DNA of 64,000 nt from positions 1-64,000 of the forward strand of contig NZ_RAZF01000011.1 in assembly GCF_003612555.1 (NCBI RefSeq), read 5' to 3'. How positions within the stretch are numbered: the stretch's first letter is position 1; every line of letters begins with the position of its first letter. This document shows, piece by piece, positions 43,822 to 51,476 of the stretch. The stretch is from Acutalibacter sp. 1XD8-33 (GTDB lineage: Bacteria > Bacillota > Clostridia > Oscillospirales > Acutalibacteraceae). A model generated the notes under the pieces. It searched no databases. It worked only from the letters and a program-made list of their open reading frames with translations, and was not told the DNA's origin. Position numbers and translations under genes: made by a program.

Positions 43822-44192
43822 TTATTTTTTATGGGCGCGTAAGTGCGCGCGCCGCTTGATTGCGGAGCACCAAGTCCCGGCGGGCGCTAAGGCTCGGCAA
43901 CTGCGCACAGAGCTGGCTCTCTCCGCATCCGCCCCGCTCGCATTTTGCGGCAGGCCGCAAAATGGCCGTAGGGGAAACGGGCTTTGCCCGTTTCCCCCGG
44001 CGGTTCTCCCGAAGGACGAACCCGAGCGGGGCGCCTGACGCCGAGAATGGCGAGATGAGAAAGCTAGGCTTCGTCAGGCGTCATGAGTTTTGCTTCACAA
44101 AACTCTACCAAGCTAGGAGCAAACGCACCCAGCTAACCAGGGTAAAAGTTTTTGAGGCTTCTTAGGGAACTTTTTTCAAAAACTTCCCTAAG
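43822..44192. repeat. Mosaic palindromic repeat cluster
   Basis: ATGGGCGCGTAAGTGCGC and GATTGCGGAGCACCA block, then the 100 bp CCCCGCTCGCATTTTGCGG ... GAGCGGGGC block (43,930-44,035), a GAGTTTTGCTTCACAAAACTC palindrome, the CAGGGTAAAAGTTTTTGAGG block and a perfect CTTAGGGAACTTTTTTC / AAAAACTTCCCTAAG hairpin that may end the permease transcript on the minus strand. Confidence 0.7.
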
Positions 44193-44220
44193 CCGCCGGA
44201 GGCCGTCAACACTCAAAAAA

Positions 44221-45123
44221 TTATTTCAGGTCCATCCGGCGGAACGCCAGCAATCCCCCACCGCCCGCCAGGACAAACAGTCCCAGCGAGTACGCCGCCA
44301 GCAGTCCAGGAGAACCCCGCTCCAAGGGCAAGCTCTGGCAGAGCAGAAACGCCTGCCCGCCGGGGAAGGCCTCCATCCCAAAATAATACAGGCTGCGCAA
44401 GGGTTCATCCACATAACGGGGATCGGGAATCATTTCCAGATCATCCTCCTCCACTCGCCTGCCGTCCTGCCAGTATACCAGATCGAAATCTCCCTCCTCG
44501 TTGGGCTCCAGCGTCTGGGTCACCTTGTCCCAATCCGGCTGGGCGGGGAGAATGCACAGATGCCGAAACAGATGCTGGGGCAGCCAGAGCAGCCCCACAG
44601 CCAGCAGAATCGCCACGATGGACACCGCCCGGGACCGTACTAGCATCCCCAGAAGAGTGAACAGGGCCGTGATTCCCAGAATGTAGGGCAGGCAGGGCAG
44701 TAGCGCCTTCGCCGTATCCTCCCACACCCAGATATGGGACTTCACCAGACACACCGCCCCCACAGACAGAGCCACATGGACCGCCGCGTAGAACAGAGCC
44801 GCCGCCAGCAGGGCGAAATAGTTGGCCAGATAGACCTGAGCCCGGGTGCGCCCCACCACGATTTTGTTCCGGAGGGTTCCGTTGTGGTAGTCCTCGTTCA
44901 GGAAGAGCGGGCAGAGCGCCGCCAGAATCAGGAACAAGGGCACAGTGAAATCCGCGATCCGGCTGCTCAGGTAGTCGGCGGGATGGCCACCGTTGGGCCC
45001 CAGGGCCCAGGAAAACATCTCGGACAGCTCCCATAGGGTGTAGCCCAGTATCCCCAGCCCGCCCAGCCAGAACCAGACGCAGCGCCAGAGCCGGGCGAAG
45101 TTGGCGGAAAGCAGGTTTCTCAT
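44221..45123 (-). CDS. ABC transporter permease, third of three paralogues
   Basis: The 300-residue membrane protein has an N-terminal NLLSANFARLWR motif, six predicted hydrophobic helices and a large extracytoplasmic loop between helices 1 and 2 or near the end (EDDLEMIPDPRYVDEPLRSL). It ends in FRRMDLK. The same N- and C-terminal motifs occur in the two preceding genes, which shows tandem duplication. GGAGGGGAAACC precedes the ATG, 13 bases after the preceding gene. It should work with the ATPase at 47 kb, perhaps in peptide export or self-protection; substrate not known. Confidence 0.82.
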   Translation of the reverse strand: MRNLLSANFARLWRCVWFWLGGLGILGYTLWELSEMFSWALGPNGGHPADYLSSRIADFTVPLFLILAALCPLFLNEDYHNGTLRNKIVVGRTRAQVYLANYFALLAAALFYAAVHVALSVGAVCLVKSHIWVWEDTAKALLPCLPYILGITALFTLLGMLVRSRAVSIVAILLAVGLLWLPQHLFRHLCILPAQPDWDKVTQTLEPNEEGDFDLVYWQDGRRVEEDDLEMIPDPRYVDEPLRSLYYFGMEAFPGGQAFLLCQSLPLERGSPGLLAAYSLGLFVLAGGGGLLAFRRMDLK

Positions 45124-45136
45124 GGTTTCCCCTCCT

Positions 45137-46054
45137 CTATTTCAGGTCCTTCCGCTGGAACACCGCCAGCCCTAGGCCCGTAGCCGCCGCTGTGAATCCC
45201 AATGCAAACCCGGCCAGCACTCCGGGCGGTGGCGGCAGGGCGGACACCGGCCCGGACACCGTATCGCTATACAGCTGGTATGCCTGGCCCGCCGGGCTGA
45301 AATTCTGGGCAAAGGCCAGGGCCGCGTGGAGGGGCTCCCCCATGTATTCCGGGTTGGGCTCCGTGGGGCAGTCCTCCAGGGTATAGTCCACGCCGTCCTT
45401 CCGGTAGCCCTTCACCGTCCGGCCGCTCTCGTCCATGATGGGCACGATCTCGTCGTAGGACGGCACCTCCGCCGGGGTCAGCAGCATCTGGTCGGCGGTT
45501 CGCGCGGCGAAGATCAGGGCCAGAGCCAGGCCCAGCGCCGCCAGGGGCACGGCGCGATGGGTCATCAGCCGGGCCAGCAGCACGGACATGGCCCCGATGG
45601 CCAGGATCACCGCCAGACTTGCCGCCAGCTTGGGCGCGACCTCCCCCCAGCCGGGCAGCAACGGGAACCGCTCCCCCGCCCCCACCTGGGGCAGGCCGAA
45701 GCCCAGCAGAACCCCCAGATAGACGCCGGTGTAGATCAGCCCCACCGAGGCCACCAGAATCAGATCGGAGAGGTAGACGGCGCCGCGCCTCTGGCCCACG
45801 GTGAGCTTGTTGCGGATGACGCCGTAGTAGTAGTCCGCGTTGAGAAAGACAGCCGCGAACACGGGCAGGGCGATGAGCAGCACCAGCACAAAGTTGAGCG
45901 CATAGCTGAGAATGGAGACCGGTTCCCCGTAGTTTGCCAGGGTGCGGGCGCCCTCCACGGATCTCCAGGCGATCCAGGCCATGGCGACGGACCCCACCCA
46001 GAACCACGCGGACCGCCAGAGCCGGGCGAAATGGGCGGAAAGCAGATTCGTCAT
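45137..46054 (-). CDS. ABC transporter permease, second of three paralogues
   Basis: The 305-residue membrane protein starts MTNLLSAHFARLWRSAWFWV, has several hydrophobic helices and ends VFQRKDLK. The loop segment CPTEPNPEYMGEPLHAALAF corresponds to VPNPRYVAEPMRTVLRK in the first paralogue, so the external loop is conserved too. The ATG at 46054 is eight bases after AAGGAG; a GTG nine bases upstream is within that region. It begins 17 bases after the first permease gene. Substrate unknown. Confidence 0.82.
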   Translation of the reverse strand: MTNLLSAHFARLWRSAWFWVGSVAMAWIAWRSVEGARTLANYGEPVSILSYALNFVLVLLIALPVFAAVFLNADYYYGVIRNKLTVGQRRGAVYLSDLILVASVGLIYTGVYLGVLLGFGLPQVGAGERFPLLPGWGEVAPKLAASLAVILAIGAMSVLLARLMTHRAVPLAALGLALALIFAARTADQMLLTPAEVPSYDEIVPIMDESGRTVKGYRKDGVDYTLEDCPTEPNPEYMGEPLHAALAFAQNFSPAGQAYQLYSDTVSGPVSALPPPPGVLAGFALGFTAAATGLGLAVFQRKDLK

Positions 46055-46071
46055 ATTTCTCACTCCTTATC

Positions 46072-46986
46072 TTATTTCAGGTCCTTGCGCCGGAAGAAGA
46101 TCAATCCCCCGGCCGTGACGGCCGCGGCGAGCCCGGCGGCGTAGAGCGCCAGCTGCCAATAAGGCGTCGCGGTCTTGAACCCGTCCGGCTCCAGGTGGCC
46201 GTCCTCCAGAAGCTCCGCCAGCTGGCCGCCCGGCTGGATGTCGTTCACCTTGCGCAGAACGGTGCGCATAGGCTCCGCCACATAGCGGGGATTGGGGACC
46301 CGGGGGATGTCCTCCGGGTCGATGGGGTTGCCGTTCTTGTCCATATACTGGACGGTCATGTTCCCGTCCTCGGTGGTGATATACGTAACGCCGCCGTAGT
46401 CCTCGATCATCTCGGGCGCCTCCAGCTTGGCGTTGATAATCTGCGCCCCAAGGATCAGCCCGAAGGCCATGAACACACAGATCAGCAGCACCGACCGGTT
46501 GGTGATCAGCGTGGCAAGCAGAGTGAACAGGGCCGAGAGGGCGAGGAACAGGAGGAGCATCATCAGCAGCTTGCTAAGTGCCGCCTGGGGATGCCTCAGG
46601 CTCCCCAGAACCGGAAAGCCCACCAGCAGATAGACCGCCTCATAGACCAAGGTGTAGAACACCCCCGCGGCGTAGACGGTGATCAGGTTGGAGAGGTACA
46701 CCTGGGTCCGGGTGCGGCCCACGGTGAGCTTGTTCCGGATGGTGCCGTCGTTGTAGTCCGTATTGATGAAGAGGCTCCCCAGGGCCGGGAGGATCAGGAA
46801 CAGCAGGATGGCGTACTGGAACACGCCGGAATCCAGCAGCCCGTCGAACTCGGCCATGTCTTTCATCCGGTTGATATCCAGCACCATGTACACGCCGCCG
46901 GCGGCCATGATAAACGTGCCCAGCCAGAAGCGCTTGGAGCGGATCATGGAGAAGAAATTGGCGGAGAGGAGGTTAATCACGGCCAT
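46072..46986 (-). CDS. ABC transporter permease, first of three paralogues
   Basis: The 304-residue membrane protein begins MAVINLLSANFFSMIRSKRF and ends FFRRKDLK, with helices at about 18-38, 55-75, 100-125, 145-185 and 275-297. It overlaps the ATPase gene by 14 bases, so the two are co-translated, and this is probably the original partner from which the next two permeases arose. It resembles ABC-2 type permeases next to bacitracin- and lantibiotic-type ATPases. Substrate is unknown. Confidence 0.83.
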   Translation of the reverse strand: MAVINLLSANFFSMIRSKRFWLGTFIMAAGGVYMVLDINRMKDMAEFDGLLDSGVFQYAILLFLILPALGSLFINTDYNDGTIRNKLTVGRTRTQVYLSNLITVYAAGVFYTLVYEAVYLLVGFPVLGSLRHPQAALSKLLMMLLLFLALSALFTLLATLITNRSVLLICVFMAFGLILGAQIINAKLEAPEMIEDYGGVTYITTEDGNMTVQYMDKNGNPIDPEDIPRVPNPRYVAEPMRTVLRKVNDIQPGGQLAELLEDGHLEPDGFKTATPYWQLALYAAGLAAAVTAGGLIFFRRKDLK

Positions 46987-47899
46987 CGCCCCCTTTCCCG
47001 GTGCCCACCAGACTGAGGAAATAACTCTCCAGGCTCTCGTCGTGGTTCTGGATGTTGTAGACCTCGCAGCCCCGCTCGCTGAGGGCCCTCACCAGCTTGG
47101 AGACGTTCACCGCGTCGTAGATGTCCACCTGCCTGCCGTCCAGAATCTTGTATTCCAGCTGCATCTCGTCCAGCACCAGGGCCACGGCCTTGGGCTCGGA
47201 CACGTCCGCCCGCACGCACTTGCGGCAGGTGGCCTCCAGCTCCTGGGCGCTGATCTCCCGGACCATGCGCCCCCCGTCGATAAAACCGTAGTGGGTGGCC
47301 AGCTTGTGCATTTCCTCCAGGATGTGGCTGGAGATGAGCACGGTGATGTTCCGCTCCTGGTTCAGCTTGAGGATCAGCTCCCGCACCTCCACAATGCCCT
47401 GGGGGTCCAGGCCGTTCACCGGCTCGTCCAGCACCAGGAAATCCGGGCTTCCGCACAGGGCCACGGCGATGCCCAGCCGCTGGCGCATCCCCAGGGAGAA
47501 GTTCCGGGCCTTTTTCCGCCCGGCGCTCTCCAGGCCCACCAGCTCCAGAAGCTCCGGCACGCAGGAGAAGTCCGGCAGGCCCAAAATCCTGCACTGCTGG
47601 CGCAGGTTATTCTCGGCGGACATGTCCAGGTAGATGGAGGGAGTCTCCACCACCGCGCCCATGCGCCGCCGGGCTTTGATGATCTCCAGGCTGCCGTTAT
47701 TGGCCCCGTAGATGCTATAGGTGCCGTAGGTGGGGGTCTGCAGGCCGCAGACCAGCCGCAGCAGGGTGGTCTTGCCCGCGCCATTTCGGCCCACAATGCC
47801 ATAGATGGCGCCCTTGGGCACCGCGATGTTGAAGTTTTCCAGCGCCTTGAAATGCCCGTAGCTCTTTCCCAGAGCGCTGGTCTGCAGTACGTATTCCAT
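46973..47899 (-). CDS. ABC transporter ATP-binding protein
   Basis: The 308-residue ATPase has Walker A VGRNGAGKTTLL (about residues 36-47), signature FSLGMRQRLGIA, Walker B FLVLDEPVNGLDP and the switch histidine in ISSHILEE. The C-terminal 90 residues form the extension typical of BcrA/CcmA-like exporter ATPases. AAAGGAGG lies eight bases before the ATG. It drives the three downstream permeases. A 580 bp repeat tract separates it from the response regulator gene upstream, so a promoter within or beside the repeats may be needed. Confidence 0.92.
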   Translation of the reverse strand: MEYVLQTSALGKSYGHFKALENFNIAVPKGAIYGIVGRNGAGKTTLLRLVCGLQTPTYGTYSIYGANNGSLEIIKARRRMGAVVETPSIYLDMSAENNLRQQCRILGLPDFSCVPELLELVGLESAGRKKARNFSLGMRQRLGIAVALCGSPDFLVLDEPVNGLDPQGIVEVRELILKLNQERNITVLISSHILEEMHKLATHYGFIDGGRMVREISAQELEATCRKCVRADVSEPKAVALVLDEMQLEYKILDGRQVDIYDAVNVSKLVRALSERGCEVYNIQNHDESLESYFLSLVGTGKGGDGRD

Positions 47900-48049
47900 G
47901 AGAGTACCTCCTTTGGGTGATGAAAGGACTTGGGAGGGACGGGTTCCCCTCTTGAAAGACATCATACACCTAAAAGGTAAAGAAAACGGTAAAGAAAAGC
48001 GTAAAGAAATGGTAAAGATTTTCGGCCCCCGCCGGGAGACCTTGGGGCG

Positions 48050-48478
48050 TTTTTATATGGGCGCGTGAGTGCGTGCGCTGGCTGATTGCGGAGCACCAGG
48101 CCAAGCAGGCGAATTGGCTATGTTCCTCCGCCCGGCGACGGCTGATTCCAAAACCCAGGGCCTTTGTCCCGCCTGCTCCGCAGTCGGGATAGGGGACCCC
48201 CGACGAGGGTCCCCTACGCAAAACGTCCCACCGGGACGTTTATGCTACCCTCCTGCGTTATTTTCTCAGGAGTTTAAGGGCAAGAGATAAAACCGTGGGA
48301 CGCTGTCCCACACCCTGCAACCTTTAAAAAGGTTGACGAAACTTTTACGGTTGTTCGGTTAGCTCGTCAAAACATCTAAAACGTTCACGACGAATGTAAT
48401 GAGGAGTGACATTACGCGGTCAAGGGGCGTTAGGCCCCTGGTGGGGTGTGGGGCAACGCCCCACGGCCTTGCCAGCCT
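48050..48478. repeat. Mosaic palindromic repeat cluster between regulator and ABC genes
   Basis: Modules: TATATGGGCGCGTGAGTGCG block, GGGGACCCCCGACGAGGGTC and AAACGTCCCACCGGGACGTTT hairpins (48,188-48,275), GTGGGACGCTGTCCCAC hairpin, CAACCTTTAAAAAGGTTG hairpin, a TTCACGACGAATGTAATGAGG block, GGGGCGTTAGGCCCC and GGGGCAACGCCCC hairpins. No gene seen. Confidence 0.75.
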
Positions 48479-48481
48479 CCC

Positions 48482-49150
48482 CTAATTCTCCGCCAGCTTG
48501 AAGCCGATGCCCCAGACCGCCTCCACGCACTCCCGGCCCGTGGCCGTCCGCAGCTTCCGGCGCAGGTTGCTCACGTGCATTTTCAGGGAGCTCTCGGTAC
48601 AGTCCGGGGTGTCCAGGGAGATCCTGTCCAGGAGCTGAGTCTTGGTGACCACCTGGGCGGGATTGCGCATAAGCTGGCGCAGAATGGCGTATTCCGTGGG
48701 GGTCAGGCGCACCTCTGCGTCCCCGCAAAAGACGCTGTGGGTGTCCGTGTGCAGGGTGAGGCCGTTATAGGAGAGGCGGTTCTTCTCCCGGCGGGGGCCG
48801 TCCCGCAGCTGGACCGCCACCCGGGCCAGGAGCTCCTTGGTGTCAAAGGGCTTGGTGATATAGTCCGCCGCGCCTCCCAGCAGCAGGTCCACCTTGCTGT
48901 CGATCCCGGCCTTGGCGCTCACCACAATCACCGGGATCCCGTCGATCCGGGGCAGCAGCTCCTCCCCGGAAAGCCCCGGCAGCATCAGGTCCAGAAGCAC
49001 CAGATCCGGCTCCTCCTCCCCCAAAATCCCGGCCGCCTCTGTGCCGGAATAGGCCCGCTTCACCCGGTAGCCCGCCTTGGAGAGGATCTCCTCCAGAAGG
49101 TTGCCAATGTGCAGGTCGTCATCGACCACTAAAATCGTTTCCAAAGCCAT
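48482..49150 (-). CDS. OmpR/PhoB-family response regulator
   Basis: The 222-residue regulator has a receiver domain (ILVVDDDLHI acidic pocket; phospho-Asp in LVLLDLMLPG, about residue 53; Lys in ITKPFDTKEL, about 102) and a winged-helix DNA-binding domain (about 125-222; VVTKTQLLDRI, VSNLRRKL). It begins six bases after the DUF1700 gene, with AAGGAGG unusually close to the ATG. The cognate kinase is probably that at 42.9 kb, and the ABC genes between are the likely targets. Confidence 0.92.
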   Translation of the reverse strand: MALETILVVDDDLHIGNLLEEILSKAGYRVKRAYSGTEAAGILGEEEPDLVLLDLMLPGLSGEELLPRIDGIPVIVVSAKAGIDSKVDLLLGGAADYITKPFDTKELLARVAVQLRDGPRREKNRLSYNGLTLHTDTHSVFCGDAEVRLTPTEYAILRQLMRNPAQVVTKTQLLDRISLDTPDCTESSLKMHVSNLRRKLRTATGRECVEAVWGIGFKLAEN

Positions 49151-49156
49151 GCCTCC

Positions 49157-49714
49157 TTATCCCCCTATTTTAGCCTTCGCGGCGCTGATCTTCCGGACAA
49201 TTTTCACCGTGAAGCCCCAGAGCAGCCTGCCCAATACAAACAGGACGGCTCCTATCAGAATGGAATAGGGCAGGAACAGGGGGGCGGACATCACATAGCT
49301 TCCAAACTGCGCCCCCACCCAGGGCAGCTCCCAGCCCAAAAGGTGAGCCGCGAATTTGATCAGTCCCACCACAGGGGACAGCGCTCCGGCCAGCATGAAG
49401 CTGACTCCCGTAACGCTGGTCACCGGCAGCACAAACAGCCAGGCCGCCCCGGCCAGACTGTAAAACGCCATCACCGCGCACAGCCTTCGAAAGCTGAAGC
49501 GGGTAGTTTTTCCAATGGCCTCGCCCAGATAACCTCGGGCCAGCTCCTCCGGAGTGCCCAGTCGGGCGGCAATCTCTTCCGGACTCTTTCCTTCAGCCTG
49601 AAGCTCCAAAATCCCGCTTTTGATTTCCACCACAATGTCCATCCGCTCCCCCGCAGGAAGGGGCCGCAGATATTTCTCCACCTTTTCCAAATACCGGTTC
49701 ATCTGCTCATTCAT
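49157..49714 (-). CDS. DUF1700/HAAS-domain membrane protein
   Basis: The 185-residue protein starts with a helical HAAS-type domain (MNRYLEKVEKYLRPLPAGER ... IAARLGTPEELARGYLGEA, about residues 1-65) followed by three or four membrane helices. HAAS domains are usually encoded next to PadR regulators and are thought to interact with them or with membrane partners. It overlaps the PadR gene by eight bases, behind GGAGGGTGAAC. It probably belongs to envelope-stress signalling together with the two-component and ABC genes; this is inferred from position. Confidence 0.82.
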   Translation of the reverse strand: MNEQMNRYLEKVEKYLRPLPAGERMDIVVEIKSGILELQAEGKSPEEIAARLGTPEELARGYLGEAIGKTTRFSFRRLCAVMAFYSLAGAAWLFVLPVTSVTGVSFMLAGALSPVVGLIKFAAHLLGWELPWVGAQFGSYVMSAPLFLPYSILIGAVLFVLGRLLWGFTVKIVRKISAAKAKIGG

Positions 49715-50063
49715 ACCGTTCACCCTCCGATTTTTCTTGCATTCCGGCGATAGCCGCCGTCAAATTTTCCCATTCCGTGCTCATAGCCGCCAGATTTTCC
49801 CAGCCCTTTTCCGTAATGCGGTAATACTTTCTGGGGGGAAGGCCCTGGGTAGTATCCTGCCAGAAAGAGACAAGATATTCCTCCTTTTGCAGGCGGCGGA
49901 GCAAGGGATAGACTGTGCTCTCCTTTGCGGATAGAATGGGCCATTTCTCCAGGCTGCTGATGATTTCATAGCCATAGCGGGGTGCGGTGGAGATCATCCG
50001 CAAAATGCAGAACTCCAAAGTTCCTCGCTTGATTTGGGATTTCCAGTCGTCCAGGTTCATTCC
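49707..50063 (-). CDS. PadR-family transcriptional regulator
   Basis: The 118-residue regulator has the PadR winged helix-turn-helix: KRGTLEFCILRMISTAPRYG, then KESTVYPLLRRLQKEEYLVS and a wing with PPRKYYRITEKG. The ATG at 50063 follows GGGAGGTGATGG; the longer reading starts in poor context. It is the first gene of PadR-HAAS-response regulator and probably represses its own operon, with ligand or partner binding by the HAAS protein. A TATA-rich stretch upstream (50,085-50,125) may be its promoter region. Confidence 0.9.
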   Translation of the reverse strand, partial: GMNLDDWKSQIKRGTLEFCILRMISTAPRYGYEIISSLEKWPILSAKESTVYPLLRRLQKEEYLVSFWQDTTQGLPPRKYYRITEKGWENLAAMSTEWENLTAAIAGMQEKSEGERYE

Positions 50064-50263
50064 ATCACCTCCCTTATATACATCGTACCGCATAGTACTG
50101 CTTTTGTCAACAGTATATCAAAAAAGTAAGAATTCCGTAAAAAACCGCCTGGAAGCCCTCCAAGCGGCGAGTCGCTATAGGTTTTGAGCGTAATACTGTG
50201 TGGCCTTCGTACGCACAGGGTCATAAAAAGTATAGTATTCTTCCTTCAGAAAGGAGTAAGACT

Positions 50264-50617
50264 ATGGCTCTGAATTTTCAATGCGTCGACATCAGCTCCA
50301 AGGACCCGAAGGCCCTGGCGGATTTTTACCGCTCCATCGGGGCCTCGGTATTCGTGGAAAACGACTGCTATGACGGGTGGAACATCGGCGGCCCGGAGAA
50401 AGGCGGCTATGTCTGCTGCTGGGACGAGAATGTCTGGGGGAAATCCACGGCGGACTTTGCCACCATTGTGCTGAACACCGGCGACGCGCAGAAAACCTAT
50501 AAAGAGCTTAAAGCCAAGGGCTTTGCCATCGACCCGCCCAGGACCGCCGACTGGGGCGGCCAGGAGCTGAGCTTCCAGGACCCGGACGGCAACATCATAC
50601 TGATTTTAAAAGGGTGA
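50264..50617 (+). CDS. VOC-family protein, glyoxalase fold
   Basis: The 117-residue protein has the VOC pattern VDISSKDPKALADFYRSIGA at the N-terminus and LSFQDPDGNIILILK at the end, with the typical beta-alpha-beta repeats. Reaction unknown; related proteins include glyoxalase I-like and resistance proteins. AAGGAGTAAG precedes the ATG. A second, shorter VOC gene follows after eight bases, so they probably share a transcript. Confidence 0.8.
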   Translation: MALNFQCVDISSKDPKALADFYRSIGASVFVENDCYDGWNIGGPEKGGYVCCWDENVWGKSTADFATIVLNTGDAQKTYKELKAKGFAIDPPRTADWGGQELSFQDPDGNIILILKG

Positions 50618-50624
50618 AGCGGAT

Positions 50625-50849
50625 ATGCGGATGAAACTGGGACATATCAAGCTGGGAGCCAGCGACCTGAAGCGCTCTGTGAAGTGGTACACCCAGGTGC
50701 TGGGCTTTGAGGTGGAGGACGTGGACGCCCTGTGGGAACGGCTGAAGGATAAGGTCACAGTGATAGAACCCATATGGGACACGCCCTGGGGCACCAGGAA
50801 GTTTACCATCGCCGACCCCGACGGCAATGAGCTGGGGTTCTCCCGTTGA
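50625..50849 (+). CDS. Short VOC-family protein with internal deletion
   Basis: Both ends of a VOC protein are present: LKRSVKWYTQVLGFEVE at the N-terminus and RKFTIADPDGNELGFSR at the C-terminus. The protein is only 74 residues long against about 115-130 for the family. The part between VLGFEV and DVDALWERLKDKV, which normally holds two strands and metal ligands, is missing. It is either a decayed paralogue of the gene before it or a half-domain that needs a partner. The reading frame is intact, and the start is eight bases after the preceding gene. Confidence 0.6.
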   Translation: MRMKLGHIKLGASDLKRSVKWYTQVLGFEVEDVDALWERLKDKVTVIEPIWDTPWGTRKFTIADPDGNELGFSR

Positions 50850-50859
50850 TTTTTCGTGC

Positions 50860-50889
50860 TTGACATTTCAGTACCGCCGGGGGTATAAA
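50860..50889 (+). promoter_or_regulatory. Promoter of a candidate small RNA
   Basis: TTGACA (50860-50865) and TATAAA (50884-50889) with an 18-base spacer, just after the short VOC gene. Confidence 0.65.
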
Positions 50890-50895
50890 AATAGA

Positions 50896-51052
50896 AAGGA
50901 CACTGCCTGTACTTTCAGCGACTACCAGCGATTAGTCTTGTTGACTAAGAGTTTTTTCAAATAGTTAGCCGTTTGGGTGCCAGCCGAACGGCTAACACGC
51001 TTTTATGGGTGCTATGTAGCCCAAATGAACCACCCCCTTTTGGGGGGTATTT
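50896..51052 (+). ncRNA. Candidate structured small RNA
   Basis: After a good promoter there is no ORF, but several hairpins in order: TTAGTC-TTGTT-GACTAA followed by GAGTTTTTT (50,931-50,957, itself terminator-like), a 13 bp stem GTTAGCCGTTTGG / CCGAACGGCTAAC (about 50,964-50,996, with one G-U pair), TGGG-TGCTATGTAG-CCCA, and a terminal hairpin ACCCCC-TTTT-GGGGGGT followed by ATTTTT. Promoter, stems and terminator together suggest a small RNA of about 60 or about 155 nucleotides, or a leader with two terminators. It does not match any riboswitch I can recognise, and it is unlike the surrounding repeat modules. Confidence 0.45.
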
Positions 51053-51104
51053 TTATCCCACTGCCACTTTTGCGCTCTGTCCAAAGCGCATGTTTGGGGA
51101 CGAC

Positions 51105-51345
51105 GTTTTGCCCTCCGGCGGCTCAGGGGCTCCGCCCCTAAGAACCCCGCCACTTTTGAAAAAGTGGACAAAACTTTTGCCCTGGTTAGCTTGGAACGCT
51201 ACAGTTAACAACATTGACCGGTCCAGCTGGTCTTAAGCTGGCGGGGGTGTGGGGCGCGGAGCCCCACGGTCTTGCCGTAGGGGTGAGCGTGTGCCTGTGG
51301 CACACAAGCTGCGAACCGACCGAGCCGGTAGGCGAGACCCGTGAC
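51105..51345. repeat. Mosaic palindromic repeat cluster before proS
   Basis: GGCTCAGGGGCTCCGCCCC hairpin, CACTTTTGAAAAAGTG hairpin with ACAAAACTTTTGCCCTGGTT block, GGGGCGCGGAGCCCC hairpin with the ACGGTCTTGCCGTAG block, and a variant of the GTGAGCG ... CTGCGAACCGACCGAGCC module. No gene. Confidence 0.7.
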
Positions 51346-51415
51346 CTGTACGCCCGGAGGCCTCCCATTCCTTCAAAAAACACGCGTTCTGGACACTCCC
51401 GTCCACAAAAACACC

Positions 51416-51444
51416 TTGCAAATCCCACCCGTTCCCGCTATAAT
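51416..51444 (+). promoter_or_regulatory. Promoter of proS
   Basis: TTGCAA (51416-51421) and TATAAT (51439-51444), 17-base spacer, 33 bases before the ATG. Confidence 0.75.
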
Positions 51445-51476
51445 AGTTCCAAAGCGAAAAGAGAGGACGGTTCAAT

